Below are positions 16,603-24,318 of a stretch of 57,400 nucleotides of DNA, piece by piece. The translations under genes and the position numbers were made by a program. Source of the stretch: Armatimonadota bacterium (GTDB taxonomy: Bacteria; Armatimonadota; Fimbriimonadia; Fimbriimonadales; GBS-DC); assembly GCA_023511915.1 (NCBI GenBank), contig JAIMAN010000011.1:1-57400 (forward strand), written 5' to 3'. The notes beneath the pieces were generated by a model. It made no database searches. It was not told the DNA's origin and was given only the letters and a program-made list of their open reading frames with translations. Numbering within the stretch: position 1 is the stretch's first letter; each line of letters starts with the position of its first letter.

Positions 16603-18056
16603 GGCGCAAGTTTCGGAAGCGCGTTCCGTGCGGCTTCCAGCTCGCGCATGGCTTCCACGCGCAGTAGGCTGGCGCGCGCTTCCTCCTCCGAGTTGCGCGA
16701 CAGCAAGTATCGTGCCATTTGTTGCGCGGCTTGGGCAAGCATCTGGCTGGAGAATCGTGTGTGGGCGACGGTGCGGCGTGTGGGGTCAGTCGGCTGGGCG
16801 CGTTCGAGCCACTGTCCGATGCGCAGCGCGTGCAGCACAGCTTGCTCCCCGCGCGTGCGGAGCGCGCTCCAGTTCGGACTGGGGTCGCTGGCGAGGCGAC
16901 GCAAGTCCAGCAGCTCGCCCGCGAGGTCGGCAAGCAGCCCACTGGCGACCTGCAGCCACAGCGCGGCGCGCGCGTCGGTGAGTTCATAGCTGCCATCGGG
17001 CAGATTCTCCAACGCGCGGGTCGCGCCCAGCAGCAGGTAGCGTCGGTAGGCGACCTCCGCGCCGTTCTGCTCGGCAATCGGCTGCAGCGTGCGCGCGGCG
17101 GCAGGCGCGTCCCCTTGCATCAGCAGTGCGTCGAACAGCGCGAGGCGCAGGGCGACCGAGTTGGGCTGCGCCTGTAGCGCGGTCTGGAGACGGCTCATCG
17201 CCTCGGCGGGCTTGCCTTCCGCTTGGAGCAGTGCTGCCCACTCCAACGCGAACCGCTCGTCGTTGGGGTACAGCTGTACGGCGCGGGTCAGCTCGCGTTG
17301 CGCCAGCTCGCCGAGATTCAGCCGACGGTACAGGCGGATCAACGCCATGCGCAGATCGGCGTCGTCGGGCTGCGCGTTCACGGCGGCGCGCAGGTGGGGC
17401 AGCGCCTCAGCGAGTTTGCCCTCGCGCAGCAGCTGCTCGGCAAGCGGGCGCGGCTCGGCAGGTTGGGGCGTCTCCGCGCGGGGGTGCGAGGGCGTAGGCG
17501 TCTGCAACTGCTCGGCGAGGCGCGGCAGGGTGTCCCATAGCTCCGCGTCCAAGCGCAGCGCGACGGTGCGTCCCAGCGTCTGCAGCGCGGTTGTGTCGTC
17601 TGACTTGCCCTGCTGCGAGGCGACCTGCTGGAAGCCCTCAGTCTCCCACACGGGCGCACGCGCACCTATGCGCCAGACCTTGATGGTGTATTCAAAGCTG
17701 TTCTGTTCAGGCGCACGGGTGCAGCGCACGGTCATCACAAACGCTGCGCCCCACGCGCGCGCGAGTTGCCCCCGCAGGGCAGGCGTCGGGCTGGCGAGTT
17801 GTTCCGCGCTTAGCCCACGCTGTTGGGCGAACTGTTGGGCAATCGGGTGCGTCGGGCTGTACCATTCCACGCGCGCCTTGCGCAGCTCCTGCAAAAAGGG
17901 CGTCAGGTGCGGCGTGAGGTCAACATTCGGGTCGTAGGGCTGGTCGTTGTGCTGAATCGGCGGCGCAGGGTCGGTGAAGATGAGGAGCGTCGGCTGCGCC
18001 CAGCCGACAGCGAGAATCAGAGTTGCGACCCCAAGCAGCGCGGCTACTCGTTGCAT
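16599..18056 (-). CDS. Exported TPR-repeat protein (PilZ/GT operon)
   Basis: A signal peptide (MQRVAALLGVATLILAVGWA) is followed by ~150 residues without a recognised domain. TPR-like repeats then run from about residue 180 (LAEALPHLRAAVNAQPDDADLRMALIRLYRRLN and following) to the end. The ATG at 18056 fits the signal peptide better than the upstream start at 18077. It overlaps the upstream TPR gene by 13 bases and the PilZ start by 4. The N-terminal part may be an assembly or lipid-anchoring domain; this is not resolved. Confidence 0.75.
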   Translation of the reverse strand: MQRVAALLGVATLILAVGWAQPTLLIFTDPAPPIQHNDQPYDPNVDLTPHLTPFLQELRKARVEWYSPTHPIAQQFAQQRGLSAEQLASPTPALRGQLARAWGAAFVMTVRCTRAPEQNSFEYTIKVWRIGARAPVWETEGFQQVASQQGKSDDTTALQTLGRTVALRLDAELWDTLPRLAEQLQTPTPSHPRAETPQPAEPRPLAEQLLREGKLAEALPHLRAAVNAQPDDADLRMALIRLYRRLNLGELAQRELTRAVQLYPNDERFALEWAALLQAEGKPAEAMSRLQTALQAQPNSVALRLALFDALLMQGDAPAAARTLQPIAEQNGAEVAYRRYLLLGATRALENLPDGSYELTDARAALWLQVASGLLADLAGELLDLRRLASDPSPNWSALRTRGEQAVLHALRIGQWLERAQPTDPTRRTVAHTRFSSQMLAQAAQQMARYLLSRNSEEEARASLLRVEAMRELEAARNALPKLAP

Positions 18057-19141
18057 AGCAGCAGCCCGTTCTGGCACGCGGCGATGCCCTGACGCGCCGC
18101 GTCCACCTCGCGCCCCGCTTGAATCTGCCGCTCGTACTCGGCGATGGCTTGCAGGAAGTGGGTTCGCGCGTTCGCCTTGTCGCCGATGCGCAGATAGCAG
18201 GTGGCGATTTGCTGATGCACTTCGGCGGGGTTCGGCGCGGTGGGCAGCGCCTGCAGGTAGGCTTGGATCGCCTCGCGGTAGTTGCCCGCGCGTTGCAGAT
18301 TCTGCGCCTGTGTCAGTGCATCCGTCGCACGCGAAGTGGTCGCGCCGCGGCTGGGCGATTGGGACGGCGCGCGCTCGACGCGGATTTCGTACACGCCACG
18401 CTGGGTCTCCTCGACTTTGACATCGGGCATCACTTCGGCGTCGCGCGGGCGGTCGCCGTTGGGCTTGGGCGTTTCGCTCTTGGGCGCGGGTTTTGTCTCG
18501 GGTTCAGGGGCAGGCAGGGTCGGAATCTCGCCGCGCGGGGGATTGGACTGCGCGGGCGCAAGCGCGAGGCGCGACGGGTCAATCATCACAGGGGGCACGA
18601 CCGCCTGCGGCGGGTTGGGCGGGGGCGTCTCGGCGGTCGGCGCAGGAACCGTTGCGCTGGGCGACGGACTGACGGGCGGGGGAACGCTCTCAGCCGTAGA
18701 CGCCACAGGCTGGCTCGGCGCGGGCGCAGGCGGCGCACTCCAACGCAGAATCAGCGCGAAGCCGATGAGCAGCACCAGCCCAACGCCCAGAAACGCCAGC
18801 GCGACGGGCAGCGTCTCCGCCCACAGCGGGTGCGCGGGCGCAGGACGCACCACCGCGCGCGCCTGACGGCGCAGGGCGTCCAGCCGCGCACGCTCCGCAA
18901 CGCTCAGCGGGTTCACCGCCTGCACGCGCTCGTAAGCCGCCATCGCCTCGGCGACTTGCCCGCGCCGCTCGTGAATCAGCCCCTTCAGCGACAGTGCAGG
19001 CGCGTAGGTCTCGTCCAGCGCCAGAGCGCCTTCGCACGCCAGCAGCGCCTCCTCCAGCCGCCCCTGCTCAAACAGCGATACCGCCTCGCGCATCAGTTGC
19101 TCGGCATGCGCTCTCGTGTCCGTCGTACCGTTTTTAGACAT
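18044..19141 (-). CDS. TPR protein with central membrane helix and proline-rich linker
   Basis: The N-terminal ~100 residues hold cytoplasmic TPR motifs (AVSLFEQGRLEEALLACEGAL). A single membrane helix (ALAFLGVGLVLLIGFALIL, around 115-135) and a long Pro/Ala/Ser-rich linker follow. The C-terminal TPRs (AQNLQRAGNYREAIQAYLQAL) would lie outside. This resembles a trans-envelope scaffold. It is the first gene of the operon TPR-TPR-PilZ-GT2. The long + strand ORF in this region is the antisense shadow of the linker. Confidence 0.75.
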   Translation of the reverse strand: MSKNGTTDTRAHAEQLMREAVSLFEQGRLEEALLACEGALALDETYAPALSLKGLIHERRGQVAEAMAAYERVQAVNPLSVAERARLDALRRQARAVVRPAPAHPLWAETLPVALAFLGVGLVLLIGFALILRWSAPPAPAPSQPVASTAESVPPPVSPSPSATVPAPTAETPPPNPPQAVVPPVMIDPSRLALAPAQSNPPRGEIPTLPAPEPETKPAPKSETPKPNGDRPRDAEVMPDVKVEETQRGVYEIRVERAPSQSPSRGATTSRATDALTQAQNLQRAGNYREAIQAYLQALPTAPNPAEVHQQIATCYLRIGDKANARTHFLQAIAEYERQIQAGREVDAARQGIAACQNGLLLCNE

Positions 19142-19177
19142 CGCTCCCCGCCGTATTGTACCTCAAGGATTAGACGG

Positions 19178-19717
19178 CTATCGTCCCCACGGCTCCTGCG
19201 GCATCGGCTCAGGATTCCCTCTCGGGAACACTATAATCGGGCGAGGGGCTGGGGGATCGGTCATCCACGAGGGCGGTTGCATCATTCTTCTGGTTGTCCG
19301 TTCAAACTGACCGAGCATGCAAGTGGACATCATCGCGAAAATCCCGAAAAACACGACTATCAAAATAATCGTCTGGATAAGTCGATACCAAAAGCGAGTA
19401 AATTCCCGATTCTGCAGTTCCTGTTCGCGCTTGCGCCGTAGGCGTTCCACCTCGAGCTCCTGCGCGTACCGCAGGCGTTCCGCCTCGAGTTGTTGTTCGC
19501 GCCACAGGCGTTCTTCCTCAAGTCGCCGCTGTTCCTCACGATACTCGGCGATGGCGCGTTGCACCGCTTCACGGCTTACGCCCGCCTCGTGTCCCATCGT
19601 GAATAGGTCTTCCGCGGAGAACTGGTCTTTCTCCAGCGCGACTGCTCGTTTGAGGATTTCCACCGCCTCATCGGGCGTGAACCGCTCGTCGGCGTCGTAG
19701 GACTCCCGCATCTCCAT
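19178..19717 (-). CDS. Single-pass membrane protein with coiled coil, unknown function
   Basis: Residues 1-60 contain a helix-rich motif (TPDEAVEILKRAVALEKDQF ... VSREAVQRAI) resembling a small SHOCT- or HTH-like helical domain. A highly charged E/R coiled coil follows (about 60-110), then one membrane helix (LIQTIILIVVFFGIFAMM) and a proline-rich tail. I chose the ATG at 19717, with GGGGGA about 7 nt upstream. It lies downstream of the hairpin that ends the dcw cluster, so it is probably transcribed separately. I do not recognise the family. Confidence 0.65.
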   Translation of the reverse strand: MEMRESYDADERFTPDEAVEILKRAVALEKDQFSAEDLFTMGHEAGVSREAVQRAIAEYREEQRRLEEERLWREQQLEAERLRYAQELEVERLRRKREQELQNREFTRFWYRLIQTIILIVVFFGIFAMMSTCMLGQFERTTRRMMQPPSWMTDPPAPRPIIVFPRGNPEPMPQEPWGR

Positions 19718-19770
19718 CGTGTTCCCCCTGCACGGAGAATTGTACCCCGTCTGCTCTGTGATGCCAATAG

Positions 19771-19800
19771 CAAAGCCCCCGAAACTCTTCGGGGGCTTTG
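19771..19800 (-). terminator. Hairpin at the end of the dcw cluster
   Basis: CAAAGCCCCCGAA and TTCGGGGGCTTTG form a perfect 13-bp stem with a 4-nt loop, 29 nt after the ftsZ stop. The following minus-strand bases (CTATTGG) are only weakly T-rich, so a small protein-assisted component is possible, but the stem is strong. Confidence 0.7.
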
Positions 19801-19828
19801 TGGCTCGGTGTGTGGTTGGTGTCACGGC

Positions 19829-21025
19829 TTATTGCCCGCGCCTGCGCAGGAAGGCGGGCACTTCGAGGTCGTCGCGCGAGACGCGCGGTTCGGGTTTCGG
19901 GCGTTCGGGGGTCGGGTTCACCGCGCGCGGCGGTTCGGGTGTGGGCGTGCGCGAAGGTGTTGGGATGTCCGTCCGTGCGCGGGCGATGTCCAGCGGGTGC
20001 GGTTCGGGCTGCGGCTTGAGGTGCACCGCCGCTTCCTGGTGGGGCAGCGGCTCTTCGGGGAAGCCCGTCGCCAGCACCGTCACCTGCACCACATCGGTCA
20101 TGCCAGGCTTGATGACATGCCCGAAGATGATGTTCGCCTCGTTGGGGTCGGTCATCTGGTACAGCAGGTTCATCGCCTCCTGCACTTCGAAGATGCCGAT
20201 GTCCTCGCCTGTGGTGATGTTCACCAGCAGTCGGCGTGCGCCGTAGATCGACGACTCGAGCAACTTGCTGGTGGACGCCTCCTGCACGGCTTGGATCATA
20301 CGGTTCTCGCCTGTGCCCTTGCCGATGCCCATCAGCGCGGTGCCGGCGTCCTCGAAGATGGTGCGCACATCGGCGAAGTCCACATTAATCTCGCCTGCGT
20401 AGTTGATGATGTCGGAGATGCCCTGCACGCCGCTGCGCAGCACATCGTCCGCCATCCGAAACGCCTCGGTCATGGTGGTGGTGCGCTCCGACACATCGAT
20501 GAGGCGGTCGTTCTGCACCACGATCATCGCGTCCACATGTTTGCGCAGCAGTTGCGCCCCCTCTTCTGCGACTTTGCAGCGTCGGGGTCCTTCGAATTTG
20601 AACGGTTTGGTGACGACAGCGATAGTGAGTGCGCCCAGTTCTTGGGCGATTTCGGCGATAATGGGCGCGGCGCCTGTGCCCGTGCCGCCGCCCAGCCCGG
20701 CGGTGATGAACACAAGATCCGCGCCTTCCAGTACCTTGCGGATTTCGTGGCGGCTCTCTTCGGCGGCGCTTCTGCCCGCTTCGGGATTGCCCCCCGCCCC
20801 CAGCCCGCGGGTAATCCCGACGCCGAGTTGCATCTTAATCGGCGCACGCGATTTGTTGAGTACCTGCGCGTCGGTGTTCATGGCGATAAACTCCACGCCT
20901 TGCACGCCGACTTCGATCATGCGGTTCACGGCGTTCCCGCCGCCGCCGCCGACGCCGACCACTTTCAAAACGGCTTGCACTTCCAACAGTTCAGTATCCC
21001 GGTGAGTCGTGCGTTCCTTTGCCAT
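19829..21025 (-). CDS. ftsZ: Cell division GTPase FtsZ
   Basis: This tubulin-like GTPase builds the Z-ring. The GTP motif GLGGGTGTGAAP is at about residues 110-121 and the N-terminal VGVGGGGGNAVNRM is intact. The T7 loop sequence NVDFADVRTI contains the catalytic Asp. A ~75-residue proline/charged linker leads to the C-terminal peptide LEVPAFLRRRG, which binds FtsA. AGGAG lies 7 nt before the ATG. It is the last gene of the dcw cluster, 24 nt after ftsA. Confidence 0.97.
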   Translation of the reverse strand: MAKERTTHRDTELLEVQAVLKVVGVGGGGGNAVNRMIEVGVQGVEFIAMNTDAQVLNKSRAPIKMQLGVGITRGLGAGGNPEAGRSAAEESRHEIRKVLEGADLVFITAGLGGGTGTGAAPIIAEIAQELGALTIAVVTKPFKFEGPRRCKVAEEGAQLLRKHVDAMIVVQNDRLIDVSERTTTMTEAFRMADDVLRSGVQGISDIINYAGEINVDFADVRTIFEDAGTALMGIGKGTGENRMIQAVQEASTSKLLESSIYGARRLLVNITTGEDIGIFEVQEAMNLLYQMTDPNEANIIFGHVIKPGMTDVVQVTVLATGFPEEPLPHQEAAVHLKPQPEPHPLDIARARTDIPTPSRTPTPEPPRAVNPTPERPKPEPRVSRDDLEVPAFLRRRGQ

Positions 21026-21049
21026 GATGAATCTCCTGAAACGATGGGG

Positions 21050-22282
21050 TTAGCGATTGCGGTGCAACCAGCGTTGTACGGTTCGAACGAGCTGTTTCCA
21101 TAGTCGGCTGGGCGCCATCGGGCTGTCGGGTTCGGGGAAGAGTTGCACGCCGTAGAGCGCGAGTCCGACCGCTGTGGCGAACGCGGGCTTCTGGAGCGCG
21201 CTGGGCAGGGCGACCTCGCGCGGCTGCGGCGTCCCCAGACGCACGGGCAGCGCGTCGAACACCTGCCGCCCCAGCTCGGTGGTGCACGGCAAGCACGAGC
21301 CGCCCCCAGTCAACACGACTCCTGCTGCCAAACGGTCGTACAACCCAGAGCGTTCCAGCTCCTCGCGGGCAAGCTCTAAGATCTCGCGCATCCTCTCCTC
21401 GATCACCTCTGTAAACAGCCGTCGGGGCACCCGACGCTCCTCGTTGGTTCCCATTTCCCGATAGGATACCCTCTCGGTTTCGGGCACACGCGCTGCCAGC
21501 GCGCTCCCGAATTCGTGTTTCAATCGCTCGGCTTCCTGCGGGTCTGCCAAGCGAAACATGATATACAGGTCGCGGGTGACCTGGTTCCCGCCGTAGGGCA
21601 CGGCACTGGTGTAGACCAGCGCGCCGTCCATAAAAATCGCCACATCGGTCGTGCCGCCGCCGATATCGAGCAGCGCAACGCCAATCTCGCGCTCTTCGGG
21701 GGTCAGCGTGGCTAAGCCCGACGCCAGCGGCTCCAGCGCCATCGCCTGCACCTCCAGCCCTGCGCGCTCCACGCAGCGGCGTAGATTCTGCAGGAAGGTC
21801 AGCCCGCCCGTCACGAGCGTCGCCTCCGCCTGCAGGTGCGACGCGCTCATGCCGAGGGGGTTAAGGATACCCGACTGCCCATCGAGAATGTATTGCCGAA
21901 TCAGCGTATGCACCAGCTCGCGGTCGGGCGGGAGGTGAACCTGCTGCAGGTGGTAGCGCAGGCGTTCCAAGTCTTCGTGGGTGACCTCGCGGTCGGGGCG
22001 CGTAATGGTGATTTCGGCGCGTCGTTGGATCGACTCGATGTGTTCGCCCGTGACGCCCAGCACGACGCCCGTGATGCTCAGTTCGCCCATCGTCTGCGCC
22101 TCGTGAACGGCTTGCTGGATTGCGCTCACCGTCTGCTCCATATCGACCACTTGCCCCTGCTTGAGCCCGCGGCAGGGCGCGACGCCGTAGCCCGCAGGCT
22201 GCAGCGTCCCGTCCGCGCCGCGTTGCACCGCGAAGCAGCACACTTTCGTCGTGCCGATATCGAGCCCTGTGATGAAGGTCAT
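21050..22282 (-). CDS. ftsA: Cell division protein FtsA
   Basis: The actin-like membrane anchor of FtsZ. GLDIGTTKVCCFAV is the phosphate-1 motif, LLDIGGGTTDVAIF phosphate 2, and GVVLTGGGSCLPC the adenosine motif. The 1C domain region (TGVVLGVTGEHIESIQ) is present. The C-terminus RLWKQLVRTVQRWLHRN is a typical amphipathic membrane-targeting helix. I chose the ATG at 22282, which overlaps the sbp stop by 4 bases; the ORF track extends 92 codons too far. Confidence 0.96.
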   Translation of the reverse strand: MTFITGLDIGTTKVCCFAVQRGADGTLQPAGYGVAPCRGLKQGQVVDMEQTVSAIQQAVHEAQTMGELSITGVVLGVTGEHIESIQRRAEITITRPDREVTHEDLERLRYHLQQVHLPPDRELVHTLIRQYILDGQSGILNPLGMSASHLQAEATLVTGGLTFLQNLRRCVERAGLEVQAMALEPLASGLATLTPEEREIGVALLDIGGGTTDVAIFMDGALVYTSAVPYGGNQVTRDLYIMFRLADPQEAERLKHEFGSALAARVPETERVSYREMGTNEERRVPRRLFTEVIEERMREILELAREELERSGLYDRLAAGVVLTGGGSCLPCTTELGRQVFDALPVRLGTPQPREVALPSALQKPAFATAVGLALYGVQLFPEPDSPMAPSRLWKQLVRTVQRWLHRNR

Positions 22283-22638
22283 CCTCGTTGTCGCCTCAGC
22301 GCCAGTTGATTGAGATAGTAGCGACGAATGAGCGAGAGATTCAGAAACATCCGCCCGCCGAGCGTCACCACCGCCGCGAGAAACAGGTCCACGCCGATAC
22401 GGTCGCCCAAATAGGCGAGCATCGCCGCCAGCAGCGCGTTCACAATAAACCCCGACACGAACACATCGGGGTGGAAGCGACCCTCCAGCGCGGCGCGCCA
22501 GCCCCCGAACGCGGTATCGAGCCCCGCCAACGCCGCCAACGACAGGTACGCCGCCCACTCCTCAGGCAGCGGGATGTCCAGAAGCAGCGAGGCAATCACA
22601 ACGCCCAGCAACAAGCCGACAAAGCCAACCGCAATCAT
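22279..22638 (-). CDS. sbp: Small basic protein (Sbp, DUF1290)
   Basis: Four hydrophobic segments are visible in 119 residues, with the family sequence GLDTAFGGWRAALEGRFHPD followed by FVSGFIVNALLAA and a basic C-terminus (RRQRG). Sbp occurs next to ftsA/ftsZ or DUF881 genes in Firmicutes and Actinobacteria, and its role is still not well defined. Here it sits between the DUF881 gene and ftsA with 4-base overlaps on both sides. Confidence 0.88.
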   Translation of the reverse strand: MIAVGFVGLLLGVVIASLLLDIPLPEEWAAYLSLAALAGLDTAFGGWRAALEGRFHPDVFVSGFIVNALLAAMLAYLGDRIGVDLFLAAVVTLGGRMFLNLSLIRRYYLNQLALRRQRG

Positions 22639-23390
22639 GGCGTCTGTTCTCCCTCCGTCGTTATGGGACGCGCGTAGCGAAACTGCGTCGAGCCGCTGTA
22701 GGCAGGAATGCGCACGGTGTCCAGTCGGCGAATCTGCACCATCTTCGGGTCGACGCTCTTGAGGTCTGCCAGCGCGCCGCCAGGCATCTCCAACGCGCCC
22801 ACCAGCGTCTTCGGGTCGCCAATCGCCAGCACCACGAATGGCGACGCCATCTTCACATCGTTGACGAACACTACAGGTCCCGTGCAGCGGATGCCCGTGG
22901 TGGAGACGATGCGCTGTCCGTTGATGCTGATTGCCTCCGCGCCCGCCTGACGCAACTCGTTCACTACGCGCAATAGGTCGTAGTCGTGAATCGTGTAGAG
23001 TTCGGGCAGCAGTTCGGGCGACTCGCCCGAAGGACGCTTCTTGCTGTCTTGCAGGGTCAACTCGATGCCCGGACCTTCCACCTCCAGCAAGCCAGCAATC
23101 ATCTTGGCTTCCTGCAGGCTCTGGTTCAGCACCTGCGCCTGTTTGGTGCCGCTGGCGAAGGCGTTCTCGAGTTCGTTGATGCGCTGGCGCAGTTGGCGGA
23201 TCTCCTCTTCCAGCGCGGCGTTGGAGCGTTTCTCTTGAACATAGGCGCGTGCAAGGTCAGGCAGGCGCGCGCTGGGCAGTTCCGCCGTGCGGATGCGCGT
23301 CTGCTCCTTGAACGCCATGCCCAGCAGCAGCCCCACCACCAGCCAAATCGCGAAGAAGACGGTCATCTGCTTCAGTTTGTTCTCGCTCAT
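22635..23390 (-). CDS. DUF881-family division-cluster protein
   Basis: One N-terminal membrane helix (MTVFFAIWLVVGLLLGMAF) is followed by a coiled coil (ALEEEIRQLRQRINELENAF). The DUF881 domain comes next, with EVEGPGIELTLQDS, INGQRIVSTTGIRC and the PFVVLAIGDP region. Related YlxW/YlxX proteins lie in Gram-positive dcw clusters. I chose the ATG at 23390, which overlaps ftsQ. The protein should face the periplasm; its molecular role is unknown. Confidence 0.88.
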   Translation of the reverse strand: MSENKLKQMTVFFAIWLVVGLLLGMAFKEQTRIRTAELPSARLPDLARAYVQEKRSNAALEEEIRQLRQRINELENAFASGTKQAQVLNQSLQEAKMIAGLLEVEGPGIELTLQDSKKRPSGESPELLPELYTIHDYDLLRVVNELRQAGAEAISINGQRIVSTTGIRCTGPVVFVNDVKMASPFVVLAIGDPKTLVGALEMPGGALADLKSVDPKMVQIRRLDTVRIPAYSGSTQFRYARPITTEGEQTP

Positions 23391-24316
23391 GGTTGCCCCC
23401 CCATCGTCGCGCGCGGTTTGACCGCCTCCGAGCCAGGCGCGCTGATGTCCACATACTCCCACTGGCGTAGGTCGGCAAGCGGCGTATCGAGCAGGCGGTG
23501 CATGGTGGGCAGTTGCTGTTCGAGCGCGCTCGCGTCGCCGAAGCGCAGTTGCACAGCGACAGGCGGCTCCGCGCCCCGCTGGATCTGCGCGAAGAGCCGT
23601 ATGCCGTGTGTACGGGACACCTGCACGCGCGGGCGATGGACATCCGCGCGGCGGCTGACCGCGTGCAATATCGTCAGCGCTGCTTGCATCTCGCCCTCTA
23701 CATAGCCGCCCGTGCGAAGGCGCGAGTCGTCCTGCGCGAGTCGAATCACGCCCGATGTCGGCTTCGCATCAGGATTCGGCGGGCGGAACAAAACTCCTGT
23801 GGGGTCGGCGAATAGTCGCGCGCCGTTTGCGGTCTGAATCTCGGCGAATGGCTCGCGCGGGGCGACGGTCAGTCGCGCCTGCCCGACGCCTGTGGCTTGC
23901 CAGCGCGCCTGCTGCACCCAGTCCAGCGACTGCACAGCGCGCTCGAGGTGGCGGGGCGTGTCGCGCAGCGCAATCGGCGGCTGCAGGTGCGGGTTCAGCA
24001 GCGCGTAGAGTTCGGCGTGCGCTTCCGACGGTACGCCCGCTGCCTCCAAGCGAGTCAGTTGCGTGCGCGGCGAGAACCACAGGCTCAGCGCGAGCGCGCC
24101 CAGCACCGCGCCCCACAGCAGCGGCTCCGCGTTGCGCCAGAGCCAGCCCCAAAGCGGAGCCACGCGCCGCGCCCGACGCTTCGGACGCACGCGCGCCGCC
24201 ACAGGCTTGGGCGCAGGCGCATAGAACCTGCCTGTCGGCTCCAGCACGGGCACAGGGCGCGGCGACGCCGCTTGGCTCCGAATCCGTACCCGCTTGCCGC
24301 GTTCCCGTAGTCGCAT
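23387..24316 (-). CDS. ftsQ: Cell division protein FtsQ/DivIB-like
   Basis: A basic cytoplasmic N-terminus of about 75 residues, a single membrane helix (LLWGAVLGALALSLWF), and a POTRA-like domain (TRLEAAGVPSEAHAELYALL) lead into the FtsQ beta domain. The segment QARLTVAPREPFAEIQTANGAR matches the v-E-R-P-a family signature with P-R-E order. The C-terminal part is divergent. GGAGGAGGTG sits 6 nt before the ATG at 24316. Its place after murC-ddl and before ftsA supports the call. Confidence 0.82.
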   Translation of the reverse strand: MRLRERGKRVRIRSQAASPRPVPVLEPTGRFYAPAPKPVAARVRPKRRARRVAPLWGWLWRNAEPLLWGAVLGALALSLWFSPRTQLTRLEAAGVPSEAHAELYALLNPHLQPPIALRDTPRHLERAVQSLDWVQQARWQATGVGQARLTVAPREPFAEIQTANGARLFADPTGVLFRPPNPDAKPTSGVIRLAQDDSRLRTGGYVEGEMQAALTILHAVSRRADVHRPRVQVSRTHGIRLFAQIQRGAEPPVAVQLRFGDASALEQQLPTMHRLLDTPLADLRQWEYVDISAPGSEAVKPRATMGGQP

Positions 24317-24318
24317 GC

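Noticed and set aside
18119-19441. 440-aa + strand ORF
   Set aside because: It is antisense to the TPR/proline-linker gene and the next membrane-protein gene, is extremely R/G/H-rich and has no domain or signal; a composition shadow.
19808-21103. 431-aa + strand ORF
   Set aside because: Exact antisense of ftsZ with H/D/V-rich shadow composition.
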